In this document: positions 8,056 to 16,372 of the stretch, piece by piece
Position numbering within the stretch: the stretch's first letter is position 1
Layout: the number at the start of each line of letters is the position of its first letter
NCBI GenBank assembly: GCA_002696315.1
Contig: NZRR01000029.1
Coordinates: 35,369-70,215 of the forward strand
DNA: 34,847 nt
Source: Methanobacteriota archaeon
Lineage (GTDB): Archaea; Thermoplasmatota; Poseidoniia; Poseidoniales; Poseidoniaceae
Direction: 5' to 3'
The notes under the pieces: generated by a model
What the model saw: only the letters and a program-made list of their open reading frames with translations
Database searches by the model: none
Told to the model about the DNA's origin: nothing
Position numbers and translations under genes: made by a program

Positions 8056-9042
8056 ATGAGGATACCAAAGGTTCTGGTAACTGGTTTTGAACCCTTTGAT
8101 AATTCTTCATTTAATATCTCACAGAAATTAGTTTCTGAAATAGAAAGTTTAGAATTTAATAATTTAGAAATGAATACAAAAATATTAACTGTTGATGAAG
8201 CAGGTTCAAAGAAAGTAAGCGAATTGATTTTAGTTGAAGATTTTGATTTCATTTTACATTTAGGATATAGTAATATGGCTCAAAAAATTCATTTAGAATC
8301 TAGAGCAGTAAATAAAATTAATATGAGAATAGAAGATAATTCCGGAAGAGAAATTAAAGAAGGATCTATAATCACAAAGGATACCGAAGAATATATTTCA
8401 ACAGTTGATTTTGGAATATTCTCTCAGTGTTTAAATGAAAATTTTTTAATTTCATCAGATGCTGGTACATTTGTTTGTAATGAAACATATTTTAGAACCT
8501 TAAATACAATTTATGAAACTAATATTCGTGATAGATTTAACAAACTTCTACCTTGTATGTTCGTACATTTACCTTCAGAAAACATTATTTCAATTTCAGA
8601 ACAACTTCAATTAGTTTTAGAGATATTAAATCTAGTTTCAGATAAAAAAATAATTGAGGTTGTTGCAGCAATCATTAGGAATGAACAAGGTGAAATTTTG
8701 GTTGCAAAAAGGGATTCTAATCAACCCCACCCAGGCAAATGGGAATTCCCTGGAGGAAAACTGGAAAAAAATGAAGATCAAATAGATGGTTTAAAAAGAG
8801 AAATTTTTGAAGAATTGAAGATAAATATTGAAATTTCATCATTTTGTGGTGAAGTACAACATTTGTATTCAGAATACTATGTGATTTTAAAAGCAATATA
8901 TGCTAAAATAACAAAGAACTCACCACCTATGGAATTAAATGTACATGATGAAGTTTTATGGGTGGAAGTAGAAAATTTGAGTAAATTTGATTGGTTAGAG
9001 GCAAATAAAAAATTAGTAAATATAATTCAAAACCAATCTTGA
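8056..9042 (+). CDS. Pyroglutamyl peptidase (C15) fused to a Nudix hydrolase
   Basis: A 328-residue two-domain protein. Residues 1-~195 match pyrrolidone-carboxylate peptidase, which removes N-terminal pyroglutamate. The opening is MRIPKVLVTGFEPFD, and the catalytic triad is visible: Glu81 in HLESRAVN, Cys141 in DAGTFVCN and His171 in MFVHLPS. Residues ~200-328 are a MutT-like Nudix domain (VVAAIIRNEQGEILVAKR, then HPGKWEFPGG) with a Nudix box at 234-256. All conserved acidic residues and the REIFEE core are there, but the glycine normally near the end of the box is Lys255. One open frame covers both domains, so this is a true fusion rather than neighbouring genes. ATG 8056 was chosen because family members start close to KVLVTGF; ATG 8038 would add six residues. 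Both enzymes should be cytosolic. A common pathway is not obvious. Confidence 0.88.
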   Translation: MRIPKVLVTGFEPFDNSSFNISQKLVSEIESLEFNNLEMNTKILTVDEAGSKKVSELILVEDFDFILHLGYSNMAQKIHLESRAVNKINMRIEDNSGREIKEGSIITKDTEEYISTVDFGIFSQCLNENFLISSDAGTFVCNETYFRTLNTIYETNIRDRFNKLLPCMFVHLPSENIISISEQLQLVLEILNLVSDKKIIEVVAAIIRNEQGEILVAKRDSNQPHPGKWEFPGGKLEKNEDQIDGLKREIFEELKINIEISSFCGEVQHLYSEYYVILKAIYAKITKNSPPMELNVHDEVLWVEVENLSKFDWLEANKKLVNIIQNQS

Positions 9043-9506
9043 GGGACGCCATCTCTTCTCATTTTTAATTCATCATCAACAGTTCTAGGGATTTCATCCC
9101 TTCCATGATGCCAAGTCATTTCTTCAATCCATGCAATAATATTTGTTGACTCAACCGTTAATTCAAAAAATCCACCTAAGGGGTATTCATTTTCTAAAAC
9201 AAAAGCAATTTTACCAGCTAAAGCAGCTTGACGTGAAATCTTAAAATAAGAAATGTCATTTTGAATATTTTGACTCATACAATCTAATGCTGTATCTGCA
9301 ATTTTATTCATATGTATTTTTTCAAAGAAGAATTCATAATCAATATCCTTGATATAAATGACTTCATTTTTTCCATGAATTGGAAAAGAGGTTTTATCTG
9401 TTATTTCAGCAATATTTGCATTTGGGAAAATTTCTTTAATAGCCATGATTACATTTTCCTTAGAGTCAACTGGACTCAATTTTGCTTCGAGATTCATTAT
9501 CGCCAT
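9027..9506 (-). CDS. UPF0201 family protein
   Basis: A 159-residue cytosolic protein that looks like the archaeal UPF0201 family (COG1931, of unknown function, suspected to bind RNA). Matching features are the opening AKLSPVDSKENVIMAIKEIF, where the family has a strand followed by xxVxxAIxNIFP, and ISRQAALAGKIAFV, which matches the family's conserved LNKQAAxxGxxxF segment. An acidic and aromatic C-terminal tail (TWHHGRDEIP, ending GVPQDWF) extends beyond the family core. ATG 9506 was chosen because a TATA box at 9535-9542 predicts transcription from about 9512; ATG 9518 would lie upstream of that, and ATG 9497 is also possible. The 3' end overlaps the convergent peptidase-Nudix gene by 16 bases. 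Confidence 0.7.
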   Translation of the reverse strand: MAIMNLEAKLSPVDSKENVIMAIKEIFPNANIAEITDKTSFPIHGKNEVIYIKDIDYEFFFEKIHMNKIADTALDCMSQNIQNDISYFKISRQAALAGKIAFVLENEYPLGGFFELTVESTNIIAWIEEMTWHHGRDEIPRTVDDELKMRRDGVPQDWF

Positions 9507-9534
9507 GGTCGTCTTCATGCTTAGACAAAAGGAA

Positions 9535-9542
9535 TAATATAA
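9535..9542 (-). promoter_or_regulatory. TATA box of the UPF0201 gene
   Basis: Read on the minus strand this is TTATATTA. It predicts a start of transcription near 9512 and so a nearly leaderless message beginning at ATG 9506. Confidence 0.5.
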
Positions 9543-9610
9543 TGCAATTGCGGGTTAATCAAAAATAATACCGTTATTTTTACAATGTTGATTAATCCGG
9601 TTATACTACA

Positions 9611-9616
9611 GGAGGG
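9611..9616 (+). promoter_or_regulatory. Shine-Dalgarno site that points to an ATT start codon
   Basis: GGAGGG is one of the strongest ribosome binding sites in the window and lies 6 bases before ATT at 9623. No ATG, GTG or TTG occurs in this frame between the upstream stop (9593-9595) and TTG 9692. That TTG is already inside the conserved glycosyltransferase domain. Confidence 0.65.
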
Positions 9617-9622
9617 ATTAGA

Positions 9623-10657
9623 ATTAGTTCATTACCAAAACTTGTTACTGTCATTCCTACCTTTCATGAAAAGGATTTTATTGAAAAATGTTTGAATAGT
9701 CTATGCAATCAAACCTATCCTTCATCTAATCATCAAATAATTATAGTTGATGGTAATTCAACTGATGGAACACCAGAGATTGTTAAAGAGTATATAGAAA
9801 ATTTAAAAGAAGGGATGCCAGAAATAATATTATTAAATAATCCAAATAGGTATGTATCACAAGCTAGAAATATTGCATTCGATAATCTTCCGGATGAGGT
9901 AGAGTATATTTTTGAAACTGTTGCTCATGCAACCTTTCCAAAAAATCATTTAGAAATTAGGATGAATCAATTTTTAGAATTGCAAGCAAAAAATGCTAAT
10001 AAAATTGCTGCAATAGGTACAATACTCAAACCACCTGTAGAAAAAATGACTTTTATGAGCAATTTGATTGAGGCCAGTTTAGGTAATCCTTTAGGTAGTG
10101 GTCGTGGAGCATATGCTCAATTTAAGGGCCTTCAAAGAACAAGAATTCCCCCTTTAGCAATTTACAGGGTTGATGCTTTAAAATCTGTAGACGGTTATGA
10201 TGATGAATTAATTACAGCACAAGATTCGGATCTTAATATGCGCTTGATAAAGAATGGTTGGCAAATATGGAGGAGTGACATTAGTTGTATACACGTCACC
10301 AAGAGACAGACTTTTTTACAATGGTTAAGATTTGGACATAGAAATGGATTCTGGAGAGTCAAATTAGTTAAAAAACACCCTACAAGATTACCTTTAGGTG
10401 AAATAGCTCCATGGTTTGGATTCCTATTGACATTGAGTTTATTTCTCTCGGGAGTTAATCATTGGTGGATACCGCCTGCATTATATCTAATTGTAATCTT
10501 TTTAGCAGGAATAATTGAGTCGGTTCGTTGGAAAAAACCGCTAATGTTTTTTGGAGTCCCACTTTTGTTATTTAGTTTACATACAACATTTAGTATTGGA
10601 TTTTTGCATGGTTTTTTTGTTAAAGGAAAAGCTCCTAAAGATCGAGTCCAAGTTTAA
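9623..10657 (+). CDS. Family 2 glycosyltransferase with C-terminal membrane helices; apparent ATT start
   Basis: A 344-residue membrane-associated GT2 enzyme of the ExoA-like kind, which transfers sugar from a nucleotide sugar in glycan or exopolysaccharide synthesis. The first strand VTVIPTFHE and the nucleotide-binding IIIVDGNSTDGT are present, as is the acceptor-side TAQDSDLNMRLIKNGW. Three hydrophobic segments follow, from about residue 265 (FGFLLTLSLFLSG, LYLIVIFLAGII, a third ending SIGFLHGFF). At the usual metal-binding VDxHA position the sequence reads TVAHA, so the expected aspartate is valine. The start is placed at ATT 9623: starting at the first standard codon (TTG 9692) would delete the conserved first strand. 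A sequencing or assembly error could also explain the missing standard start. The gene is first of a likely + strand series with the zinc-ribbon protein, though each may have its own promoter. Confidence 0.85.
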   Translation: MSSLPKLVTVIPTFHEKDFIEKCLNSLCNQTYPSSNHQIIIVDGNSTDGTPEIVKEYIENLKEGMPEIILLNNPNRYVSQARNIAFDNLPDEVEYIFETVAHATFPKNHLEIRMNQFLELQAKNANKIAAIGTILKPPVEKMTFMSNLIEASLGNPLGSGRGAYAQFKGLQRTRIPPLAIYRVDALKSVDGYDDELITAQDSDLNMRLIKNGWQIWRSDISCIHVTKRQTFLQWLRFGHRNGFWRVKLVKKHPTRLPLGEIAPWFGFLLTLSLFLSGVNHWWIPPALYLIVIFLAGIIESVRWKKPLMFFGVPLLLFSLHTTFSIGFLHGFFVKGKAPKDRVQV

Positions 10658-10718
10658 TGTAGATAATATTACACATTGACGGGAAAGATTCAATCGTTAA
10701 AACAGATTAGAATTACTA

Positions 10719-11501
10719 ATGCAGGAGAAAAAAAGCAACTTGATTGGATTTGTTTATCTTCTTGCACCAGCCATTGCGTTGTTTTTCTTATTTTATCCTA
10801 GTGTTGGATTTCAACCTGCTCAAATTTTATCAAATGGTGATCCAATGGCCCCATGGGCAGCAGCAATATTTGGTCTAGTTCCTGGTTATATTTTATACAA
10901 AAGAGTAGTCACTGTAAGGGGTCATGAATGGCATAGAGTACAAGCATTAAAAAAACTATCAAAACATTACAAAAATGAAGACTCAGGTGTATGGGAAAAT
11001 AATCAAAATATTACTTTACGTACAACCCAAGGATCTGTAGAGGTTGGGGCTTTAACTGAAAGTGCTCTTCAAAAAATGCAAGGAAAAGTAGGAGATTTAA
11101 TGATGGATAATCTTGATGCTAGTGCCGAGATTGAAAGTAAGGCGGAAATAGATCTGTTAGCTGACAGAGATCATGTTAATCTAGCTGCAGCTAGGATGAG
11201 AGGTGACGATTCATTAGAAAATAAAGTGAAAAAAACTACTGTTGCAGAAAGTAAATCCTCTTTAATGGATAATGTTTTAGATTGGATTGCTTCAAAAATT
11301 TCTAAAAATAAAGCAAAGAATGTAAAAAAGGATGTTATGTCTGAATCAAATTTGGTGGTTGAGAATACAAAAAATCAAAGTTTCTCTACTGGTGCTTCAG
11401 AATATGATAATTTAGTTTCTAATTCTTGGCATTGTAGAAGTTGTGGTCACATGAATTCTATTGATACAAATTATTGTGATGTTTGTGGTTCATCAAAATA
11501 A
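10719..11501 (+). CDS. Membrane protein with C-terminal zinc ribbon
   Basis: A 260-residue protein I cannot name. Two N-terminal membrane helices (FVYLLAPAIALFFLFYP and MAPWAAAIFGLVPGYILY) are followed by a mostly helical, charged region of about 170 residues. The C-terminus is a compact zinc ribbon, WHCRSCGHMN with CDVCGSSK, spacing C-x2-C-x9-C-x2-C, like the short ribbons that bind RNA or proteins. The long tail is lysine- and serine-rich and probably cytosolic. It sits between the GT2 gene (61 bases upstream) and dnaJ (46 bases downstream) on the same strand. An adaptor at the inner face of the membrane is possible, but no motif reveals its job. Confidence 0.75.
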   Translation: MQEKKSNLIGFVYLLAPAIALFFLFYPSVGFQPAQILSNGDPMAPWAAAIFGLVPGYILYKRVVTVRGHEWHRVQALKKLSKHYKNEDSGVWENNQNITLRTTQGSVEVGALTESALQKMQGKVGDLMMDNLDASAEIESKAEIDLLADRDHVNLAAARMRGDDSLENKVKKTTVAESKSSLMDNVLDWIASKISKNKAKNVKKDVMSESNLVVENTKNQSFSTGASEYDNLVSNSWHCRSCGHMNSIDTNYCDVCGSSK

Positions 11502-11547
11502 TGATAATTTTAGCGAATTATTCATAGCAGTCGTGTAGTCCGCATGA

Positions 11548-12684
11548 ATGAGTGTAATGTCAGATAAACGGGACTACTATGAGGTGCTTGGCGTCAAAAA
11601 AGATGCGAATGATAAGGAACTTAAGAAAGCATTTCGTTCATTGGCAAGAAAATATCATCCAGATAAAAACTCAGACCCAGGTGCTGATGATAAGTTTAAA
11701 GAGATCCAAGAAGCATTTGCAGTTTTGTCAGATTCTGAAAAAAGAGCACAATATGATCGATTTGGTCATTCTGGACCACAAATGGGAGGTGGTTTCTCTG
11801 GATTTGATATAAGATATGAAGATTTATTTGGTTCTGGGTTGGATGACTTATTTTCAAATTTATTTGGCGGGGGAGGAAGAAGAAGCAGACCTCGTCAAGC
11901 AAGAGGTCAAAGTATCCTTGTTCGTAAAAAAATACCTTTCCAAATGGCCTTTGAAGGTGGTTCAGAAGAAGTATCTGTTGATACTTTCCTGTCTTGTGAC
12001 ACATGTTCAGGGAGTGGAGGAGCTACTAGTGATGACGTAGAGATTTGTTCAACGTGCAGAGGCACAGGTCAAGTTACACAAACGCGACAAGTCGGACCAT
12101 TTGTCCAGCAAACAAGCGGAATTTGTCCAAATTGCCAAGGTCGTGGAAAGATCATCATCAATCCTTGCAAAGACTGTAGGGGCGATGGGAGGAAGAAGAA
12201 AAAGCAGACGATCAGATTCAATGTTCCTGAGGGTGTAGATACTGGAATGCGACTAAGGATGAGAGGGAAGGGGCATGTACCTCAACAAGGTGGTATTGCT
12301 GGAGATTTAGAGATTGAGTTAATTCTTGAAAACCATCCTTGGTTTGAAAGGGATGGTGCCGAATTATTAATGTCGCTTCCTGTGGGATTTCCTGATTTAA
12401 TGCTTGGTAAAACTGTAACAATTCCTCATTTAGATGATAAACCGCTTGTAATTAAAATACCTGCGAACTCATTAGCAGGACACACACTAAATATTCCTGG
12501 AAGAGGTTTACCTAATGGAAGAGGACGAAGAGGTGATGTGATAATTTTATTAAAATTACACATCCCTAAAAAACCGAGCAAAAATTTAAAATCACAACTT
12601 GAAAATCTTAAATCTGATCTCGGGATTGCAGATGTTGATTTAGAATCTGCAATATTAGATGAGGCTAATGATAGACGCTCATAA
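11548..12684 (+). CDS. dnaJ: Chaperone DnaJ (Hsp40, type I)
   Basis: A 378-residue co-chaperone that stimulates the ATPase of DnaK and delivers unfolded proteins to it. All parts of a type I Hsp40 are present: a J domain ([20 protein letters not shown], with the essential HPD near residue 38), a Gly/Phe-rich linker ([16 protein letters not shown]), and four zinc-binding repeats ([36 protein letters not shown]). The two beta-rich substrate-binding domains follow, ending near [17 protein letters not shown] 11548 is used; ATG 11557 (MSDKRDYY) would remove three residues and cannot be excluded. No dnaK or grpE is in the window, so this copy is not in the usual dnaK operon here. The gene is well within normal family length. 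Confidence 0.97.
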   Translation: MSVMSDKRDYYEVLGVKKDANDKELKKAFRSLARKYHPDKNSDPGADDKFKEIQEAFAVLSDSEKRAQYDRFGHSGPQMGGGFSGFDIRYEDLFGSGLDDLFSNLFGGGGRRSRPRQARGQSILVRKKIPFQMAFEGGSEEVSVDTFLSCDTCSGSGGATSDDVEICSTCRGTGQVTQTRQVGPFVQQTSGICPNCQGRGKIIINPCKDCRGDGRKKKKQTIRFNVPEGVDTGMRLRMRGKGHVPQQGGIAGDLEIELILENHPWFERDGAELLMSLPVGFPDLMLGKTVTIPHLDDKPLVIKIPANSLAGHTLNIPGRGLPNGRGRRGDVIILLKLHIPKKPSKNLKSQLENLKSDLGIADVDLESAILDEANDRRS

Positions 12685-12717
12685 ATAAGAAATCCTTGTT
12701 TAATTGATATATTTATG

Positions 12718-12726
12718 TCTTTTTTA
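12718..12726 (+). terminator. Probable T-tract terminator after dnaJ
   Basis: A run of TCTTTTTTA about 35 bases after the dnaJ stop is the sort of pyrimidine tract on which archaeal transcription ends. It lies just before the convergent tRNA gene. Confidence 0.35.
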
Positions 12727-12749
12727 CAATGTATGTTCATCAAAAGAAG

Positions 12750-12822
12750 CGCCGTATGCAGGACTTGAACCTGCGACCTGTCGGTTAACAGCCGACCGCT
12801 CCACCAACTAAGCTAATACGGC
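12750..12822 (-). tRNA. tRNA-Asn (anticodon GUU)
   Basis: A complete 73-base cloverleaf. The acceptor stem is GCCGTAT paired with ATACGGC, followed by discriminator G. The D arm is AGCTTAGTTGGTGGAGC. The anticodon arm GTCGG-CTGTTAA-CCGAC carries GTT, giving Asn. The T arm is GCAGG-TTCAAGT-CCTGC. There is no intron, and CCA is not encoded, so it must be added after transcription, as is common in archaea. It lies 46 bases after the subtilase stop on the same strand and has its own TATA-like element. Confidence 0.96.
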
Positions 12823-12844
12823 AAGCAGTCGACCCACTCAACTT

Positions 12845-12853
12845 TGATATTTC
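12845..12853 (-). promoter_or_regulatory. TATA-like element of tRNA-Asn
   Basis: Read on the minus strand this is GAAATATCA. It is centred about 27 bases before the tRNA 5' end at 12822, the expected distance for an archaeal box A, so the tRNA probably has its own promoter. Confidence 0.4.
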
Positions 12854-12868
12854 ATGCCTTCGATTTAA

Positions 12869-15352
12869 TCAAAGTAATTCTGCTTCAATAATTTCCGCTT
12901 CAATTATCTGGCTTTCAATTGTTTTATCATTTTTTATATTTCGGTTTTTTGATTTTTTATTCCTATAATTTTCACGAATATCTTTGACTATACTTTGATT
13001 TCTTTCATTCAGAACTACTGAAGCAATAATTATTGAAGATATAATAATTAATGGTATCCACCAATTTTCTTGCAACCATTTTATCATTCCTTCAAGGCCA
13101 CTTAATTTTTCAACTTCTTCTTCAAAACTTGGATGAATATATTGTAATCTTTGCATTGTGATTTCAGCAACACCATCACCCATTGATTCCCAACCTCTAG
13201 ATTCATTTATGTCAAGATTAATTTGTGTCGGACTAAATCTCAGATTTATTTCTACTGTATAAGCTGCCCTAGGTCCAAGATCTCCACCTGTTAAACAACT
13301 ACCAATCGATGTTCCTTGAACATCTACGGCCCACCAAGCGCCCTCTTCAGAGCCACCTTCAATTATTATTTCTTGTTCATCAACATCTGTTTCTTCATAA
13401 TTTTCATCACCGTCGGCATCTAATGCTAGTCTAAGTATGCTTGACGTTGGACAGAAAATAGAGGGGGTAATAGGATTATATTCTAAATCGGCATAGACAG
13501 TTGTAGTTCCCTTTGGTACGAAAAACTCCTTTCGATGAGACGATGCAGGAGGTAAATCTGATTCACTAGTAAATACCGCAAAATCACCATCCCAATTTGT
13601 TTTTAATCCAGATGTTGAAAATGTTTCCGTATTAATTTTCATTGTTTCTTTGAATATTTTGAAAGCATCTAGAACTTCAACATCTTCGTTATCGACTAAT
13701 CCATCACCATTTTCATCCCTCATCCGTTGTAAAGTTAATGCTAATGCAACAGCATTATCAGCATTTACTAACCCATAACCTTGAGCATAATCTAAAGCAT
13801 GATTATTTAATCCTAAACTACTATTTCCTGGAAGATTTTCACCTTCAGTAATATAATCAGAAGTTAATTTAAGAATTGCTTCAATTTCATGAATTTCTCT
13901 TTCTGCGACTTGAGGGGGAGAAATTCCACTAGGGTCATGTAAAGTTGGATTGCCAGTAGAATCTAAATCTTCGTCATAATTACTCATTTTTAATGATGGT
14001 GCGGCTTGCCACAATAATGCTGCCAAGCCAGCAACATGTGGTGTAGCCATACTAGTTCCACTAATTGCAAGATAGTAATAATCTAATTCTCCAGAACCTA
14101 AATCTCCTGCACCAGTTCCTGCACCAATCATTGTAGCACGCGCTGCAGCAGACCAGATATCAACACCAGGTGCGGTAACGTCTGGCCAAGTATCTCTATC
14201 CGACATATCACCTCTGCTGGAAAAGTCAGACATTCCAATACCATCTCTATTAGATGCTGCAACCCCAATGGCCGCAGGTACTTTTGCGAAGATGTTAGAT
14301 TGATCTTCATCTCCCTCTCCACCATCATTTCCATTAGCAAAAATGACCGCAACATTATTTTCAATAGTAATTTTTTCAATAATTTGCACAGTTAAATCAT
14401 TAGCATCAATTGAATCAAATGGAAAACCAGGTCCCCATGAATTTGTAACGACTTTAATATTCCATGCTTGTTGGGTAGCCGAACCTGGTTTTGAAAGCTG
14501 GTAAACGTGTTCTAAAGCAGAATATTCATCAATCGTAAATGCTAGTTCGCCCATTGAGAGGCCAATTAGCCATGAATTTGGTGCAATCCCTAATTTATTC
14601 TTAGCAGATGCATCACCATTTCCAGCCACTGTACCTGCACAATGAGTACCATGTCCGCTCGATGTATCCGTATCGGATGCAGGTACCCACAAGAATTCTG
14701 GAGTATTTGATCCAGAGCCCTGATTTAATTTTGCATTATAAATTACTTTGTCATCAGGTTGTGGTTTAATTGGATTATTAGGTGTTTGTGGATTGTAGTC
14801 TAAATCAGGATGTGAAGCATCAATTCCACTATCAACAACCACAACAGTAATTCCATCTCCTTTAATTTTCGTCGATGTTGGATAACCATAAAGATCAATT
14901 AATTGACGATCCCACGCGTCAATTGCTTTGATCGTTTGAATTGTTTGATCCATGTAATATTTCATTGGGGAATTCCATTCAATCCACTTTATCTCCTCAA
15001 TATTAGCTAATGTACTAATTTTCGAAGCAGGTCCAGACGCAAATATTGATGGGATTACGCTGGTTTTGTATATTGGAATAAACCCATTTTCAAGTAATAT
15101 TTTTTCCTCTTTATCTCCATTATTTCTAGAATCAAATTGAACAATGACTTCTATCAATTCTTCATGTCCAATCATAGAAATCTTTTTCCAGAGGGCGTTA
15201 TCTATTGTTTCTTCATTACTTGAGACTAAGAGATTTTTATCTACCTTTTCATGTTCTAAGAACATTTGATTATCTGTATTAATTGAAAATGATGAAAGTG
15301 GTAAAAATAGTATGATTGTTATGATGAATATTACGCATCTCTTCCAATTCAT
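12869..15352 (-). CDS. Secreted, membrane-anchored subtilisin-like serine protease (S8)
   Basis: An 827-residue exported protease. A signal peptide covers about residues 1-24 (MNWKRCVIFIITIILFLPLS). Residues ~65-125 look like an I9-type propeptide. The catalytic domain follows with the full triad: Asp174 in VVVDSGIDASHPD, His234 in SGHGTHCAG and Ser434 in SGTSMATPHVAG, plus the oxyanion Asn342 in FANGNDGG. An EF-hand or dockerin-like loop, DENGDGLVDNEDVEVLDAF, comes after the protease domain, then a beta-rich region. A single membrane helix near 764-781 (WWIPLIIISSIIIASVVL) is followed by a 46-residue basic-then-acidic cytosolic tail. ATG 15352 was chosen because it opens the signal peptide; an in-frame upstream codon at 15403 would add a non-hydrophobic stretch. 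Probable role: surface proteolysis or maturation of envelope proteins. Confidence 0.95.
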   Translation of the reverse strand: MNWKRCVIFIITIILFLPLSSFSINTDNQMFLEHEKVDKNLLVSSNEETIDNALWKKISMIGHEELIEVIVQFDSRNNGDKEEKILLENGFIPIYKTSVIPSIFASGPASKISTLANIEEIKWIEWNSPMKYYMDQTIQTIKAIDAWDRQLIDLYGYPTSTKIKGDGITVVVVDSGIDASHPDLDYNPQTPNNPIKPQPDDKVIYNAKLNQGSGSNTPEFLWVPASDTDTSSGHGTHCAGTVAGNGDASAKNKLGIAPNSWLIGLSMGELAFTIDEYSALEHVYQLSKPGSATQQAWNIKVVTNSWGPGFPFDSIDANDLTVQIIEKITIENNVAVIFANGNDGGEGDEDQSNIFAKVPAAIGVAASNRDGIGMSDFSSRGDMSDRDTWPDVTAPGVDIWSAAARATMIGAGTGAGDLGSGELDYYYLAISGTSMATPHVAGLAALLWQAAPSLKMSNYDEDLDSTGNPTLHDPSGISPPQVAEREIHEIEAILKLTSDYITEGENLPGNSSLGLNNHALDYAQGYGLVNADNAVALALTLQRMRDENGDGLVDNEDVEVLDAFKIFKETMKINTETFSTSGLKTNWDGDFAVFTSESDLPPASSHRKEFFVPKGTTTVYADLEYNPITPSIFCPTSSILRLALDADGDENYEETDVDEQEIIIEGGSEEGAWWAVDVQGTSIGSCLTGGDLGPRAAYTVEINLRFSPTQINLDINESRGWESMGDGVAEITMQRLQYIHPSFEEEVEKLSGLEGMIKWLQENWWIPLIIISSIIIASVVLNERNQSIVKDIRENYRNKKSKNRNIKNDKTIESQIIEAEIIEAELL

Positions 15353-15424
15353 ATGTACTTCCGAGTTATCAAATACGTTTGAATGCCTCGGACAAATGTA
15401 CAAAAATCAATACTATTTATTGAA

Positions 15425-16372
15425 CTACTCCCATTCTATTGTACCAGGTGGTTTATGGGTGATGTCATAAACAACTCTATTAACAGATTCTTTGAGTGAA
15501 TTTGTGATTCTAGTTGAGATTTTTTGTAGAATACTATGTGGTATCTCAGAATAACGCGCACTCATGCCATCTAAACTTTGTACTGCCCTAACAACTACAG
15601 TTTCTCCATATACTCTTACATCTCCGTGAACTCCTACAGACTTAACAGGTAATAGTGCTGCAAAATATTGCCATGGTATCTCCATCTTACCTTCTGAAGC
15701 AGCATTTTCAAATTCTTCTTCAACTATGGCACATGCTTCTCTTACTGCATGAACTCTTTCTTTTGTTAACTCTCCTAAACAACGAATAGCCAACCCTGGA
15801 CCTGGGAATGGTTGTCTTTCTGCAACTTTGATTTCAAGTGTTCGAGCTAAATCACGAACTTCATCTTTATACAAATCACGTAAGGGTTCTACTACCAACA
15901 ATGTCATATCTTCCGGTAAACCTCCAACATTATGGTGACTTTTGATTGTATCTCTGACTCCACCTCCAGATTCAATCCAATCAGGAGCGATAGTTCCTTG
16001 AACTAGGTATTTTGCATTAACTTTAGTTTGTTCTTCTTCAAAAATACGAATAAATAATTCACCAATTATCTTTCTTTTTTGTTCAGGTTCTGTAATTCCT
16101 TTGAGAGCCTCGAAATAACGATTTTCAGCGAATACTGTTGTTAGGTTGAGTCCATGAGTCGAAAGCATAGATTGTATTTCCTCAGTTTCATTTTTTCTCA
16201 TTAAGCCTGTATCAACATAAACACAGTGTAATTTATCTCCAATTGCTTGATTAGCAATTACAGCTGCTACAGTTGAATCTACACCCCCGCTACAAGCAAT
16301 AATTGCAACATCATCAATTTCATCTTTCATTTTTTGAGCGGCTTCTTCAATGAATGATGCCGAATCAAACAT
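15425..16372 (-). CDS. guaAB: GMP synthase, ATP-pyrophosphatase subunit (GuaAb)
   Basis: A 315-residue subunit that adenylates XMP and replaces the adenylate with ammonia to form GMP. The P-loop of the N-type ATP-pyrophosphatase, ACSGGVDSTVAA, lies near residue 28. The C-terminal dimerisation domain ends with ITHKPPGTIEWE, the classic GuaA terminus that contacts XMP. The glutaminase domain is absent, as expected for archaea, where GMP synthase is two proteins; the glutaminase subunit gene is not in this window. The start ATG overlaps the purE stop (TGATG), so the two purine genes are translationally coupled. An upstream TTG at 16375 would add one residue. Confidence 0.96.
   Translation of the reverse strand: MFDSASFIEEAAQKMKDEIDDVAIIACSGGVDSTVAAVIANQAIGDKLHCVYVDTGLMRKNETEEIQSMLSTHGLNLTTVFAENRYFEALKGITEPEQKRKIIGELFIRIFEEEQTKVNAKYLVQGTIAPDWIESGGGVRDTIKSHHNVGGLPEDMTLLVVEPLRDLYKDEVRDLARTLEIKVAERQPFPGPGLAIRCLGELTKERVHAVREACAIVEEEFENAASEGKMEIPWQYFAALLPVKSVGVHGDVRVYGETVVVRAVQSLDGMSARYSEIPHSILQKISTRITNSLKESVNRVVYDITHKPPGTIEWE

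Noticed and set aside
9027-9042. Overlap of the convergent peptidase-Nudix and UPF0201 genes as a possible frameshift or assembly fault
   Set aside because: Short tail-to-tail overlaps also occur at 7611-7619, 23686-23689 and 26603-26606, so this is normal compaction here.
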